This document shows, in pieces, positions 1 to 7,190 of a stretch of 9,486 nucleotides of DNA (positions within the stretch are counted from its first letter, which is position 1; the number at the start of each line of letters is the position of its first letter). A program made the position numbers and the translations under genes. This DNA comes from Planctomycetota bacterium. GTDB taxonomy: Bacteria > Planctomycetota > Phycisphaerae > Sedimentisphaerales > Anaerobacaceae. The notes under the pieces are model-generated. The model saw only the letters and a program-made list of their open reading frames with translations, was not told the origin of the DNA and did no database searches. Where the stretch lies: assembly GCA_023135255.1 (NCBI GenBank), contig JAGLTN010000155.1, positions 1-9,486 of the forward strand, read 5' to 3'.

Positions 1-23
1 AGCGACAAGCCAGGCTAAAGTGA
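1..23 (+). CDS. 3' end of an upstream gene (last codons only)
   Basis: Reading the frame that starts at base 3 gives R-Q-A-R-L-K and then a TGA stop at 21-23. This stop overlaps the GTG start of the next gene (GTGA at 20-23), the usual arrangement of translationally coupled operon genes. Since the next gene is the C-terminal part of CcmF, the upstream gene could be the N-terminal CcmF part carrying the heme-handling WWD domain. That is inference from context only: six codons identify nothing. Confidence 0.4.
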
Positions 24-646
24 TTTTAAACAAAAAAGGAAAATTCTTTTTGTTTGTCTGTTCTGGGATCGGAACTTTGGCAGGGATGTTGTGTTACTAC
101 CTTTTAGATAAAGGTCCGATTTCGATTGCTTTCGGCTGTTGTGTTTATTGTTTTGTGGTTATCTGTTATAAAAAATATGTCACGAGATTTAAAGGCCAAC
201 TTGGCGGCGATATTGCACATCTTGGTTTTTTGCTTCTGGTAGTCTCTGCGGGTTTTGCATCTCTTGAGCGGGCAGGACAGTTTCCTTTGCACAAGGCCGA
301 CGAGCAAACGATTGAAGGATATAAGATTAGTTTTTCAGAATTTAAACGAGAGGAAGTCAACGGCGTAATACAAAGTGGCCCTGTTATCATTGTCACCAGG
401 GGTGAAAATAAAAAGTCGCTTTGGCCTTGCGAAAATGTTTATCCTTCGGGGCAGGTGACATCGGAGGTTGCGGTCTGGTCTGGTTTGCTCGAAGATGTTT
501 ATGTGATATATGAAAATAGGACAGCCAAGGACGAAGTGCTTATTACGGTTAAGTTTATTCCAATGATGAGCTGGCTTTGGATAGCTGTTATATTAATGAT
601 AGTCGGGATGGGTTGGTCTTTGTTTGAGAAACGGAGGCTATCATGA
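20..646 (+). CDS. CcmF C-terminal domain as a separate protein (cytochrome c maturation, heme ligation)
   Basis: This 208-residue membrane protein resembles the C-terminal part of CcmF, the System I subunit that transfers heme to apocytochrome c on the outer face of the cytoplasmic membrane. Visible features are hydrophobic segments at about residues 8-29, 33-50 and 65-82, an outward-facing domain at about 83-178, and a last membrane segment at about 179-201 followed by a basic tail (EKRR). The stretch TSEVAVWSGLLEDVYVIYEN just before the end, then a P-x-x-S-W-L-W entry into the last helix, is the typical CcmF ending (family pattern: T-E-V-A...L..D-x-Y, then N-P-L-V-x-W-x-W). His67 in G-G-D-I-A-H-L-G may correspond to the conserved transmembrane His that binds heme b in CcmF; this is inferred by analogy. 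Full CcmF is about 650 residues, so this is a split form. The start is GTG, chosen because it overlaps the upstream stop. The ResB protein of System II was considered, but the C-terminal motif fits CcmF better. Confidence 0.72.
   Translation: MILNKKGKFFLFVCSGIGTLAGMLCYYLLDKGPISIAFGCCVYCFVVICYKKYVTRFKGQLGGDIAHLGFLLLVVSAGFASLERAGQFPLHKADEQTIEGYKISFSEFKREEVNGVIQSGPVIIVTRGENKKSLWPCENVYPSGQVTSEVAVWSGLLEDVYVIYENRTAKDEVLITVKFIPMMSWLWIAVILMIVGMGWSLFEKRRLS
633..637 (+). promoter_or_regulatory. Shine-Dalgarno GGAGG for the secreted unknown protein
   Basis: GGAGG lies five bases before the ATG at 643, inside the end of the ccmF-like gene. It supports this start and shows that the downstream gene is translated in its own right although it overlaps its neighbour (ATGA). 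Confidence 0.7.
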
Positions 647-1317
647 GAAAAATTCTTGTTTTATTTTTAGTCCTGATATCCTCAGCAGTTTCTTTTGCAG
701 CGCAAGAGGCCAAAGACGAAACTGTTAAAATAAAAATGCTTCATATCTTTATCAAAGCTGATGTCAATGAGGTGCGGTTTGAGAACCTGTGGGTATATCG
801 CAGAGATAACGCAGGCAGCGATTGGGAGGTTGATTTTGAGATTCCGGAAACAGCGTCTCTGGAAGGACAAAAAGATGCGAATAGCGAACAAAACAGGCAA
901 ATCGTAAGTAAAGAGCTTAAAGCTGACAGCGTGATAGATTCTGTCAGTTTTACTTATTTTATAGCTAATGACAGGGGCAGATGCCGGGTGTGCTTTAAGG
1001 CCAACCATGATATTGATTCGATGGTCGTTTATGTTTCCGGGCCTGGGACCACGTTAAAAAGTGATTTACTGAAGTTTAATTCGTACCGGACGTTGCGGTC
1101 TCGGTATTCTGGTATTTATACCGCTGAGAATATCCAGGCGGGGCGATTGGTGAATATTGAGCTGTCGTCTTTGCCTGCTGGTGAAGATATGCTCATTGAA
1201 TATATAGCTGTTTTCAGTTTGGTCTTGATAGTTTTGGCAGCTTTGATAACATTAATAGTTTGTAAGTTAAAAATTAAAAATTTTAAGAGCAACAAACATG
1301 AAGCTTGTTTTAAATAG
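643..1317 (+). CDS. Unrecognised exported protein with C-terminal membrane anchor, in the ccmF-hemA gap
   Basis: I do not recognise a family with certainty. The 224-residue product starts with a typical signal peptide (basic MRK, hydrophobic core at about 4-16, likely cleavage near residues 19-20). It continues with a domain at about 25-185 that looks beta-rich, with many alternating hydrophobic residues. It ends in one transmembrane helix at about 187-207 with a lysine-rich cytoplasmic tail. The topology is therefore an ectodomain outside the cytoplasmic membrane, anchored at its C-terminus. Two cysteines close together (C114-R-V-C117) lie in the ectodomain. The spacing is CxxC, but the surroundings do not resemble the LRC-x-x-C motif of CcmH, and the protein lacks the short helical fold of CcmH. 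It overlaps the ccmF-like gene by four bases and hemA by 20, so it is probably made together with them. A role in cytochrome c assembly (apocytochrome or heme handling) is inferred from position only. Confidence 0.75.
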   Translation: MRKILVLFLVLISSAVSFAAQEAKDETVKIKMLHIFIKADVNEVRFENLWVYRRDNAGSDWEVDFEIPETASLEGQKDANSEQNRQIVSKELKADSVIDSVSFTYFIANDRGRCRVCFKANHDIDSMVVYVSGPGTTLKSDLLKFNSYRTLRSRYSGIYTAENIQAGRLVNIELSSLPAGEDMLIEYIAVFSLVLIVLAALITLIVCKLKIKNFKSNKHEACFK

Positions 1318-2569
1318 CACTACACATAACAATTGTCCGGTTGCCCAGCGGGAAAAGCTTAGCTTAACTGATGAGCATATCAAGACGATGCTCAAAGCTA
1401 TGCACGAAAAGCCTGGCATAAATGAAGCTGCGATCTTGAAAACCTGTAATCGCCTGGAATTTTACATATACGCCAAAAAGGAATTTGACTGTGATGGTTT
1501 TCTCCGTGAGCTTTTGCAGCAGGTCAATCCGCAGGGCAGCGATTGCTGGAAGAAGTTCAGCAAAAATATGCGGGATATCGATGCCGTGCGTCATCTTTTC
1601 CAGGTTTCTGCCGGGCTTGATTCTCAGATGCTCGGCGAGAACCAGATACTTTCGCAGGTTAAAGAGGCTTATTCGATTTCGACCCATTATAAGATGAGCA
1701 GATTTGTCTTTCACAGACTTTTTCATAATGCGTTTCGGGTTGGTAAGATGGTTCGCAGTTCGACGGATATTAATTGCGGAGCGGTTTCGATTTCTCTGGC
1801 AGCGGTTGAGCTTGCTAAGAAGGAGCTTGATCTGAAAAATTGTTGTGCGGTTATGGTTGGCGCTGGTGAAAACGCAGAGCTTGCAGCAAAGTATCTTTGC
1901 AAAGCTGGGCTTGGTAAGCTTAGAGTTGTGAACCGAAATATTGAAAATGCACAAGTACTTTGTGAAAGTTTAAATACGGGAACAACGGCTCCATTAGAAG
2001 AGCTTTACGACGAAATTGCGGCGGCTGATCTTGTGATATGTTCGACAGCAGCACAGGAGTTTGTGGTTAGTTATGATAAGTTGAAAAATCAACTTGATAG
2101 CAGGGACAGGCCTTTGGTTATAATTGATATTGCTGTGCCCAGAGATGTCGAGCCTGAGGTTGGTGACATCGGCTGTGTTAAATTATACAATATTGATGAT
2201 CTTGATGAGAGGATTTGTATTAACAGGCAGAAAAGAGCAAATGAAGTCCCCAAAGCCAATGAGATTGTCGATGAGTATACGGATAAGTTTTTTAAATGGT
2301 ATGATGGTTTGAAGATTGTGCCAATCATTTCTAATCTTCATCAGCAAGGCTATGAGCTTGCCATTGCGGAAGTGGAAAGATACGCGAAAGATTTCCCATC
2401 TGGTGACAGAGAAAGACTGGAGCTTTTTGCCCAGTCACTTGTCAAAAAGGTTTTGCATGGACCTGTGAGTTTTCTTAAATCAAGCGGTGAAGATGAACTC
2501 ACCGAAGAGCAGATGGTAGCATTGGATTATATAAATAAAATGTTTTTCTCGCAGGGCAGGCAAGGCTGA
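1298..2569 (+). CDS. hemA: Glutamyl-tRNA reductase (first step of tetrapyrrole synthesis)
   Basis: Reduces glutamyl-tRNA(Glu) with NADPH to glutamate-1-semialdehyde, the committed step of the C5 route to 5-aminolevulinate. The length (423 residues) is normal. The catalytic cysteine is Cys50 in the motif K-T-C-N-R-L-E, at the usual position. His99 (A-V-R-H-L-F) and the substrate-site block S-A-G-L-D-S-Q-M-L-G-E-N-Q-I (104-117) are present. The NADPH-binding Rossmann motif is V-G-A-G-E-N-A-E at 187-194, followed by a C-terminal helical dimerisation region to the end. The N-terminal motif is slightly divergent (N-S-T-T-H-N-N-C-P-V, where most members have G-x-N-H-x-T-A-P-V). The start at 1298 fits this motif and has AAGAG eight bases upstream; it overlaps the preceding gene by 20 bases. 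The use of GluTR means 5-aminolevulinate is made from glutamate, and hemL must lie elsewhere. Heme commonly feeds back on this enzyme, but nothing in the sequence shows how here. Confidence 0.96.
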   Translation: MKLVLNSTTHNNCPVAQREKLSLTDEHIKTMLKAMHEKPGINEAAILKTCNRLEFYIYAKKEFDCDGFLRELLQQVNPQGSDCWKKFSKNMRDIDAVRHLFQVSAGLDSQMLGENQILSQVKEAYSISTHYKMSRFVFHRLFHNAFRVGKMVRSSTDINCGAVSISLAAVELAKKELDLKNCCAVMVGAGENAELAAKYLCKAGLGKLRVVNRNIENAQVLCESLNTGTTAPLEELYDEIAAADLVICSTAAQEFVVSYDKLKNQLDSRDRPLVIIDIAVPRDVEPEVGDIGCVKLYNIDDLDERICINRQKRANEVPKANEIVDEYTDKFFKWYDGLKIVPIISNLHQQGYELAIAEVERYAKDFPSGDRERLELFAQSLVKKVLHGPVSFLKSSGEDELTEEQMVALDYINKMFFSQGRQG

Positions 2570-3495
2570 TGGGGGTTTTAACAGTTGCTACTCGTGGTAC
2601 GGATTTGGCTATCGCCCAGACTGAATTGATTATAGCTATGCTCAAAGAGAAAAGACCAGACCTTGACGTGCGAATAAAAAAGATCATAACTTCAGGAGAT
2701 AAAGATAAGAAAACAGCATTGTGGAATTTGCCGGGGACGGGTTTTTTTACATCTCAGGTGGAGAATGAGCTACTGGCGGGAAAGGCTGATTTTGCGGTTC
2801 ATAGTTTGAAAGATTTGCCGACAGCAGAGCCTGACAGGCTTTGTATTGCTGCGGTTGCTGTCAGGGGAGCAGTTGGTGACAGTGTGATTGCTGCAGATGG
2901 TGTTAGTTGTATTGCTGATTTGAAAAGAGCCTCTCGCATTGGAACATCAAGCCTTCGCCGTGCCTCACAGATATTGCATCTAAGAGACGATATCGAGATA
3001 ATATCAGTCAGGGGCAATGTGTCAACCAGGGTTGAACTCGCCAAATCCGGCAAAGTTGATGCGGTTATCGTTGCAAAAGCCGGTCTTGATAGGCTGGGAC
3101 TAAACGATGAAATAAGTTTTGATTTTGATATCGCCGATTTTCTCCCTGCTCCGGCGCAGGGCGCTTTGGCGATTCAGTGCAGAAGGGACGATGATTCTGT
3201 CGCGGAGATTCTTTCATTGATAGATGATAAAAACAGCAGGGTGGAAGTTTTGGCGGAGAGACAGATACTTGTCACTACCAAGTGCGGCTGTCATGGACCT
3301 GTGGGCGCTTTTGCGAAGATTACAGGCGATCAGATATGTATCGAAGCCTTTATTTCTGATATTGTTGGTAAAAGATTCATCAGAAAAAAGAAAGTCGGCA
3401 AGTTAGAAAAAGCGATTGAAACAGCCCAGCAGCTAGCCAATGAACTCTTGATAGCGGGGGGCAGTGAGATACTGAAGGAATTAAAAAATGAGTAA
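2569..3495 (+). CDS. hemC: Porphobilinogen deaminase (hydroxymethylbilane synthase)
   Basis: Polymerises four porphobilinogens into hydroxymethylbilane in the cytoplasm, using a covalently bound dipyrromethane primer. The 308-residue length is standard. Motifs seen: A-T-R-G-T-D-L-A-I-A-Q at 7-17 (family R-x-S-x-L-A), H-S-L-K-D-L-P-T at 78-85 with catalytic Asp82, G-T-S-S-L-R-R at 125-131, R-G-N-V-x-T-R at 148-154, and L-P-A-P-A-Q-G-A-L at 192-200. The cofactor cysteine is expected in A-E-R...G-G-C-x-x-P-I-G. Here the segment reads C-G-C-H-G-P-V-G, so Cys241 aligns with the primer attachment site and Cys239 is an extra neighbour. The ATG shares one base with the hemA stop (TGATG at 2567-2571), giving tight coupling. 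Confidence 0.96.
   Translation: MGVLTVATRGTDLAIAQTELIIAMLKEKRPDLDVRIKKIITSGDKDKKTALWNLPGTGFFTSQVENELLAGKADFAVHSLKDLPTAEPDRLCIAAVAVRGAVGDSVIAADGVSCIADLKRASRIGTSSLRRASQILHLRDDIEIISVRGNVSTRVELAKSGKVDAVIVAKAGLDRLGLNDEISFDFDIADFLPAPAQGALAIQCRRDDDSVAEILSLIDDKNSRVEVLAERQILVTTKCGCHGPVGAFAKITGDQICIEAFISDIVGKRFIRKKKVGKLEKAIETAQQLANELLIAGGSEILKELKNE
3474..3479 (+). promoter_or_regulatory. Shine-Dalgarno GAAGGA for cobA-hemD
   Basis: GAAGGA lies eight bases before the ATG at 3488, inside the last codons of hemC. It fixes the start of the fusion gene at 3488 despite the eight-base overlap. Confidence 0.65.
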
Positions 3496-5008
3496 GGGCA
3501 AAGTCTATCTCGTCGGCGCCGGCCCGGGCAGAGCGGATCTGATAACGGTTTGCGGCATGAAGGCTATTGCAAAAGCTGATTGCGTAGTTTGTGACAAACT
3601 TGCCAATCCGGCATTGCTGAAATATGCCAGTGCTGACGCTGAGATCATTCATGTTCCCAAGCGAATAGGTAAAGGTAGTTTTGGTCAGGATCAAATAAAT
3701 CAGATAATCGTTGAAAAAGCATTAGCGGGCAAAACTGTTGTCAGGCTTAAGGGAGGCGATCCGTGTATTTTCGGTAGAGGAGCGGAAGAAGCAAAAGTTT
3801 TAGTCCAGGCTGGTATCGAATTCGAGATCGTGCCTGGGATAACCGCTGCTATCGCGGCGGCAGAGTATAGCGGAATTATGCTTACAGACAGAAACTACAA
3901 CTCGCAGATTGTTTTTGTTACAGGCAGGCAGGCTCAGGACAAAAAGGAAAGTTCGATAGACTGGGATCTGCTCGCGAAATTCAGGGGCACGATAGTTTTT
4001 TATATGGGGATGGGTAATATTGAGCTTATCGTCAGCAGGCTTATTGATAATGGTATGGATGAGAATACTCCGACAGCAATAGTCAGCAATGCAACAACCG
4101 CCGACCAGAGAGTTTTGCAGACGAAGTTGAATCAGCTGGTGGCTGAAAGTCGAAAAGGCGAATTTGCGCCGCCTGCTCTTATAATAGTTGGTCAAACAGC
4201 CAGCAGTGATTTGTCACTTAACTGGTTTATGAATAAGGCTATGTTCGGCAGGAATATTGTTGTTACCCGTGATAGACCCGGCAATGCGGATTCTGCGGAA
4301 AAGATAGCTGAACGAGGCGGCAATGCTATCGAATTTGCTACTATCGCTATCGAGCCTATAACTGAGGGTAATGAGTTTTTGAGGGCGATGGAAAAATTTA
4401 ATAGCTTCGATTGGGTAGTGTTTACCAGCGTTAACGGCGTGCGGATATTCTTTGATTTTCTGAAGACTGCCGGCAAAGACAGCAGGGTTTTCGGCCCGAT
4501 GAAAATCGCAGCCATCGGCAAAAGGACAGCCTGGCAGTTGGAAAAGTTTGGTTTGAAAGCTGATTTTGTGCCGGAGACTTTTACGAGTAAAGATTTGGGG
4601 GCGGGGTTGGTGAAATTTGCTGATGTCCGTGCGAAAGAGGTACTACTATTACGGTCTGAGTTAGCGAATAAAGACCTTGAAGATATTTTAGTTGCTTCCG
4701 GAGCTAATATTACCAAGACGAGTGTTTATGATATCAAGCCTGTTAGAAGTGATGCTCAAGGTTTGCAGGAGCAAATAAAAGCCGGTGGTGTGGATTGTAT
4801 TACTTTTGCCAGCCCGTCAGCGGTCAGCAGTTTTTTCGAGCAGATAGATGTCGAATTGGTAAAATCTCATAATGTCATAATTGCTTCTGTAGGGCCTGTG
4901 ACATCGGCAAAGCTCGGCGAGGTTGGAATTGATGTTGAAATCCAGGCGGCTGAGCATACAATGGATGGATTGCTTGACGCGACAGAAAATTATTATACCC
5001 GCGGATAA
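3488..5008 (+). CDS. cobA-hemD: Fused uroporphyrinogen-III C-methyltransferase and uroporphyrinogen-III synthase
   Basis: A two-domain enzyme of 506 residues. Residues 1 to about 245 are the SAM-dependent methyltransferase (SUMT) that makes precorrin-2: V-G-A-G-P-G at 9-14, R-L-K-G-G-D-P-C-I-F-G-R-G-x-E-E at 86-101, V-P-G-I-T-A-A at 115-121 and Y-M-G-M at 172-175. Residues about 250-506 are a HemD domain, which closes hydroxymethylbilane with inversion of ring D. It is recognised from N-I-V-V-T-R-D at its start, W-V-V-F-T-S-V-N-G-V in the middle, I-A-A-I-G-K-R-T-A, and I-T-F-A-S-P-S-A-V near the end. The usual order of action is HemD first, then CobA, so one polypeptide carries the pathway from linear tetrapyrrole to precorrin-2. 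The commonly seen L-T-H-R is L-T-D-R here (132-135). The start has GAAGGA eight bases upstream and overlaps hemC by eight bases. Such fusions are known in anaerobes and firmicutes. The domain boundary is approximate. Confidence 0.95.
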   Translation: MSKGKVYLVGAGPGRADLITVCGMKAIAKADCVVCDKLANPALLKYASADAEIIHVPKRIGKGSFGQDQINQIIVEKALAGKTVVRLKGGDPCIFGRGAEEAKVLVQAGIEFEIVPGITAAIAAAEYSGIMLTDRNYNSQIVFVTGRQAQDKKESSIDWDLLAKFRGTIVFYMGMGNIELIVSRLIDNGMDENTPTAIVSNATTADQRVLQTKLNQLVAESRKGEFAPPALIIVGQTASSDLSLNWFMNKAMFGRNIVVTRDRPGNADSAEKIAERGGNAIEFATIAIEPITEGNEFLRAMEKFNSFDWVVFTSVNGVRIFFDFLKTAGKDSRVFGPMKIAAIGKRTAWQLEKFGLKADFVPETFTSKDLGAGLVKFADVRAKEVLLLRSELANKDLEDILVASGANITKTSVYDIKPVRSDAQGLQEQIKAGGVDCITFASPSAVSSFFEQIDVELVKSHNVIIASVGPVTSAKLGEVGIDVEIQAAEHTMDGLLDATENYYTRG

Positions 5009-5058
5009 ACAGGACACGGAGAGCCGCGATAGCTAAAACTTAGATGTGAGTGTTAAAA
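5009..5058 (+). other. 50-base spacer, the only real gap inside the operon
   Basis: This stretch separates cobA-hemD from ahbC. CGCGG at 5000-5004 (overlapping the end of hemD) can pair with CCGCG at 5024-5028 to form a five-base-pair GC stem with a long loop. No run of T follows, so it does not look like an intrinsic terminator. GTGAG at 5046-5050 lies eight bases before the ATG at 5059 and is the likely ribosome binding site of ahbC. I see no convincing promoter. Confidence 0.4.
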
Positions 5059-6204
5059 ATGATTAATATTTCAAAGCTATATTGCGGTTTGGCGGGTGAG
5101 TCTGACCACTTGAGATATAATAAGCGAAACGATTTTGGGCCTATAGCGGTTTTCAATTGTACGAAAAAATGCAATCTAAGATGTCAGCATTGTTACAGCA
5201 GCTCTGATAAATCCCTGAATGATATCGAGCTAAACACAACCCAGGCAATCGACCGGCTCGATCAATTGAAAGAGGCCAATTGTCCCGTAGTGCTTTTTAG
5301 CGGCGGTGAGCCTTTGCTTCGGGGCGACCTTTTTGAACTGCTTACCTATGCGAAAAAGATCGGGCTGAGGACGGTTATTTCTACTAACGGCACTTTGATA
5401 GATGAACGAACTGCAGAGAAGCTTGCCGGCGTTGATATAGGCTATATCGGTATTTCCCTCGACGGTCCAAAACACCTCCACGATAAGTTTCGAGGCGTTG
5501 ATGGTTGTTTTGATAAGACTATCGCGGGGTTTAAGAATTGTCGAAAGTACAATATTAAAGCGGGGCTTCGTTTCACAATAACCAAAGACAACAAAGATTT
5601 CGCCAGCGAGATGTTCGATATCGCATCCGACAATGGCATACGCAGAATATGTTTTTATCATTTGATAAGTACGGGCAGAGCAACCGAGATATCAGACCAA
5701 ACCCTATCCCCCCAACAAACCAGAGCAACGATAGACAACATTATCGCAAAGACCCAGCAGTTTGTCACTAAAGACCAAATCGATGAGGTTTTGACGGTTG
5801 GCAATCATGCTGATGGGCCTTATGTGCTGGTGAAGATGCAAGAGCAGGGCCATGCAGATTTTGAAAAAGCAAAAGAGCTTTTGATGATTAATGGGGGCAA
5901 TAAGATCGGCGAAAAGATCGCATGTGTAAGCTGGGATGGAAGCGTTTATGCTGACCAGTTCTGGAGAAATTATTGTCTGGGTAATGTCACTGAGAAAAGG
6001 TTTAAGGATATATGGTACAGCGACAGCGATCCGGTATTGTATAAGCTGCACAACAAAGATAAGTTCGCCGCCGAAATTTGCAAAAGCTGCAAGTGGTTTG
6101 AACTTTGCAGGGGTAATTACAGATTTCTCGGCGCCGGCATCAGCGATGAAAACTGGGTTAATGAGCCTGGATGTTATTTGACCAAAGAGGAAATTACAAA
6201 GTAG
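5059..6204 (+). CDS. ahbC: AhbC, radical SAM enzyme: 12,18-didecarboxysiroheme to Fe-coproporphyrin III
   Basis: Removes the two acetate side chains from didecarboxysiroheme, leaving methyl groups and Fe-coproporphyrin III. The cluster motif is C-T-K-K-C38-N-L-R-C42-Q-H-C45, followed by S-G-G-E-P at 81-85. The C-terminus holds a second cysteine set (C289, C306, C341, C344, C350, C372) as in SPASM-type enzymes. The block D-G-S-V-Y-A-D-Q-F-W-R-N-Y and the ending G-C-Y-L-T-K-E-E-I are characteristic of the AhbC/NirJ group. I chose ATG 5059 over GTG 5050 because family members begin M-I-x-I-S-K-L-Y-C-G and end that segment in L-R-Y, exactly as here, and a GTGAG site sits at the right distance. 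The length is 381 residues. NirJ, the heme d1 relative, is the main alternative. AhbC is preferred because ahbD and ahbA/B are in the same operon and no other nir genes are seen. Confidence 0.92.
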   Translation: MINISKLYCGLAGESDHLRYNKRNDFGPIAVFNCTKKCNLRCQHCYSSSDKSLNDIELNTTQAIDRLDQLKEANCPVVLFSGGEPLLRGDLFELLTYAKKIGLRTVISTNGTLIDERTAEKLAGVDIGYIGISLDGPKHLHDKFRGVDGCFDKTIAGFKNCRKYNIKAGLRFTITKDNKDFASEMFDIASDNGIRRICFYHLISTGRATEISDQTLSPQQTRATIDNIIAKTQQFVTKDQIDEVLTVGNHADGPYVLVKMQEQGHADFEKAKELLMINGGNKIGEKIACVSWDGSVYADQFWRNYCLGNVTEKRFKDIWYSDSDPVLYKLHNKDKFAAEICKSCKWFELCRGNYRFLGAGISDENWVNEPGCYLTKEEITK

Positions 6205-6208
6205 AGGA
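6203..6208 (+). promoter_or_regulatory. Shine-Dalgarno AGAGGA deciding the hemB start
   Basis: AGAGGA lies seven bases before the ATG at 6216 and overlaps the ahbC stop. It favours 6216 over the in-frame ATG at 6171, which would add 15 residues that do not look like HemB. Confidence 0.75.
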
Positions 6209-6215
6209 CAACAAA

Positions 6216-7190
6216 ATGGTATTTCCGGAAAACAGAATGAGAAGGCTTCGCAGCAGTGAGGCCATGAGAAAAATGGTTCGCCAGACGAGTTTGAATGTCA
6301 CGGACCTTATCTATCCGTTGTTTGTTAAGGCTGGGCGGGCAGTTAAAGAAGAGATAGCTTCTATGAAGGGTTGTTTCCATTTTTCGCCTGATAGTATTGT
6401 CGATGAAGCTAAAGAGATTCAGCAGCTTGGCATACCGGCGATATTGTTGTTTGGTCAGGCTGTGCAGAAAGATGAGCAAGGCTCGCAGGCATGGGCGGAG
6501 GATGGCGCGGTTCAGCAGGCGGTCCGGGCGATCAAAATGGCATGTCCGCAATTGCTTGTTATTACTGATGTTTGTCTTTGTGCCTATACCAGCCATGGCC
6601 ATTGCGGGGTTGTGAATGATGCCGGCAAAATCGACAACGATGCCAGTTGTGAGCTTTTGGCTAAGGTTGCTTTGTCACATGCACAGGCAGGGGCCGATGT
6701 TATTGCGCCGTCTGATATGATGGACGGCAGAGTCGCATATATCAGGCAGGCATTCGAGGAGAATGGGTTTTATGATACAGCGATAATGGCGTATTCGGCG
6801 AAGTATGCTTCGGCTTTCTATGGGCCTTTCCGCGATGTTGCAGATTCGACGCCGACTTCTGGAGACAGGAAAACTTACCAGATGGACCCAGCTAATATAG
6901 ATGAGGCGATGGCGGAGATTGCTCTGGATATCGAAGAGGGAGCGGATATTGTTATGGTTAAGCCGGCGATTTGTTTTCTTGATGTTATCAGCAGGGCAAA
7001 GGCAGAGTTCGATATTCCTGTTGCAGCGTATAATGTCAGCGGTGAATATATGATGATAAATGCTGCTGCTGATGCCGGTGTTTTGGATCGCGAGGTTGCG
7101 ATGATGGAAATGCTTGTTTCCATCAAGCGGGCCGGCGCTGATATTATTATTACGTATTTTGCTAAAGAGGTTGCAAAGCTTATAAAATGA
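6216..7190 (+). CDS. hemB: Porphobilinogen synthase (5-aminolevulinate dehydratase), zinc-cysteine type
   Basis: Condenses two 5-aminolevulinates to porphobilinogen. The 324-residue length and the N-terminus F-P-E-N-R-M-R-R-L-R are normal for HemB, which together with the AGAGGA site supports the start at 6216. The metal site is D-V-C120-L-C122-A-Y-T-S-H-G-H-C130-G, the three-cysteine zinc version, as opposed to the aspartate-rich magnesium type. The two active-site lysines are Lys196 (A-Y-S-A-K-Y-A-S) and Lys249 (M-V-K-P-A); the second forms the Schiff base. R-K-T-Y-Q-M-D-P-A-N at 218-227 and A-A-Y-N-V-S-G-E-Y later are standard family blocks. The gene acts before hemC in the pathway but sits between the two radical SAM genes, so gene order does not follow reaction order. 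It begins 11 bases after ahbC and ends in an ATGA overlap with ahbD. Confidence 0.97.
   Translation: MVFPENRMRRLRSSEAMRKMVRQTSLNVTDLIYPLFVKAGRAVKEEIASMKGCFHFSPDSIVDEAKEIQQLGIPAILLFGQAVQKDEQGSQAWAEDGAVQQAVRAIKMACPQLLVITDVCLCAYTSHGHCGVVNDAGKIDNDASCELLAKVALSHAQAGADVIAPSDMMDGRVAYIRQAFEENGFYDTAIMAYSAKYASAFYGPFRDVADSTPTSGDRKTYQMDPANIDEAMAEIALDIEEGADIVMVKPAICFLDVISRAKAEFDIPVAAYNVSGEYMMINAAADAGVLDREVAMMEMLVSIKRAGADIIITYFAKEVAKLIK

Noticed and set aside
1364..1954. Long open frames on the minus strand inside hemA and other genes
   Set aside because: They lie fully within confidently assigned genes, lack ribosome binding sites and resemble no protein family. They are codon-bias shadows.
5050..5058. 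GTG 5050 as start of ahbC
   Set aside because: It adds three residues without a ribosome binding site. The family N-terminus M-I-x-I-S-K begins at ATG 5059.
6171..6215. Longer hemB start at ATG 6171 inside ahbC
   Set aside because: The 15 added residues do not fit the HemB N-terminus, and AGAGGA is placed correctly for ATG 6216.
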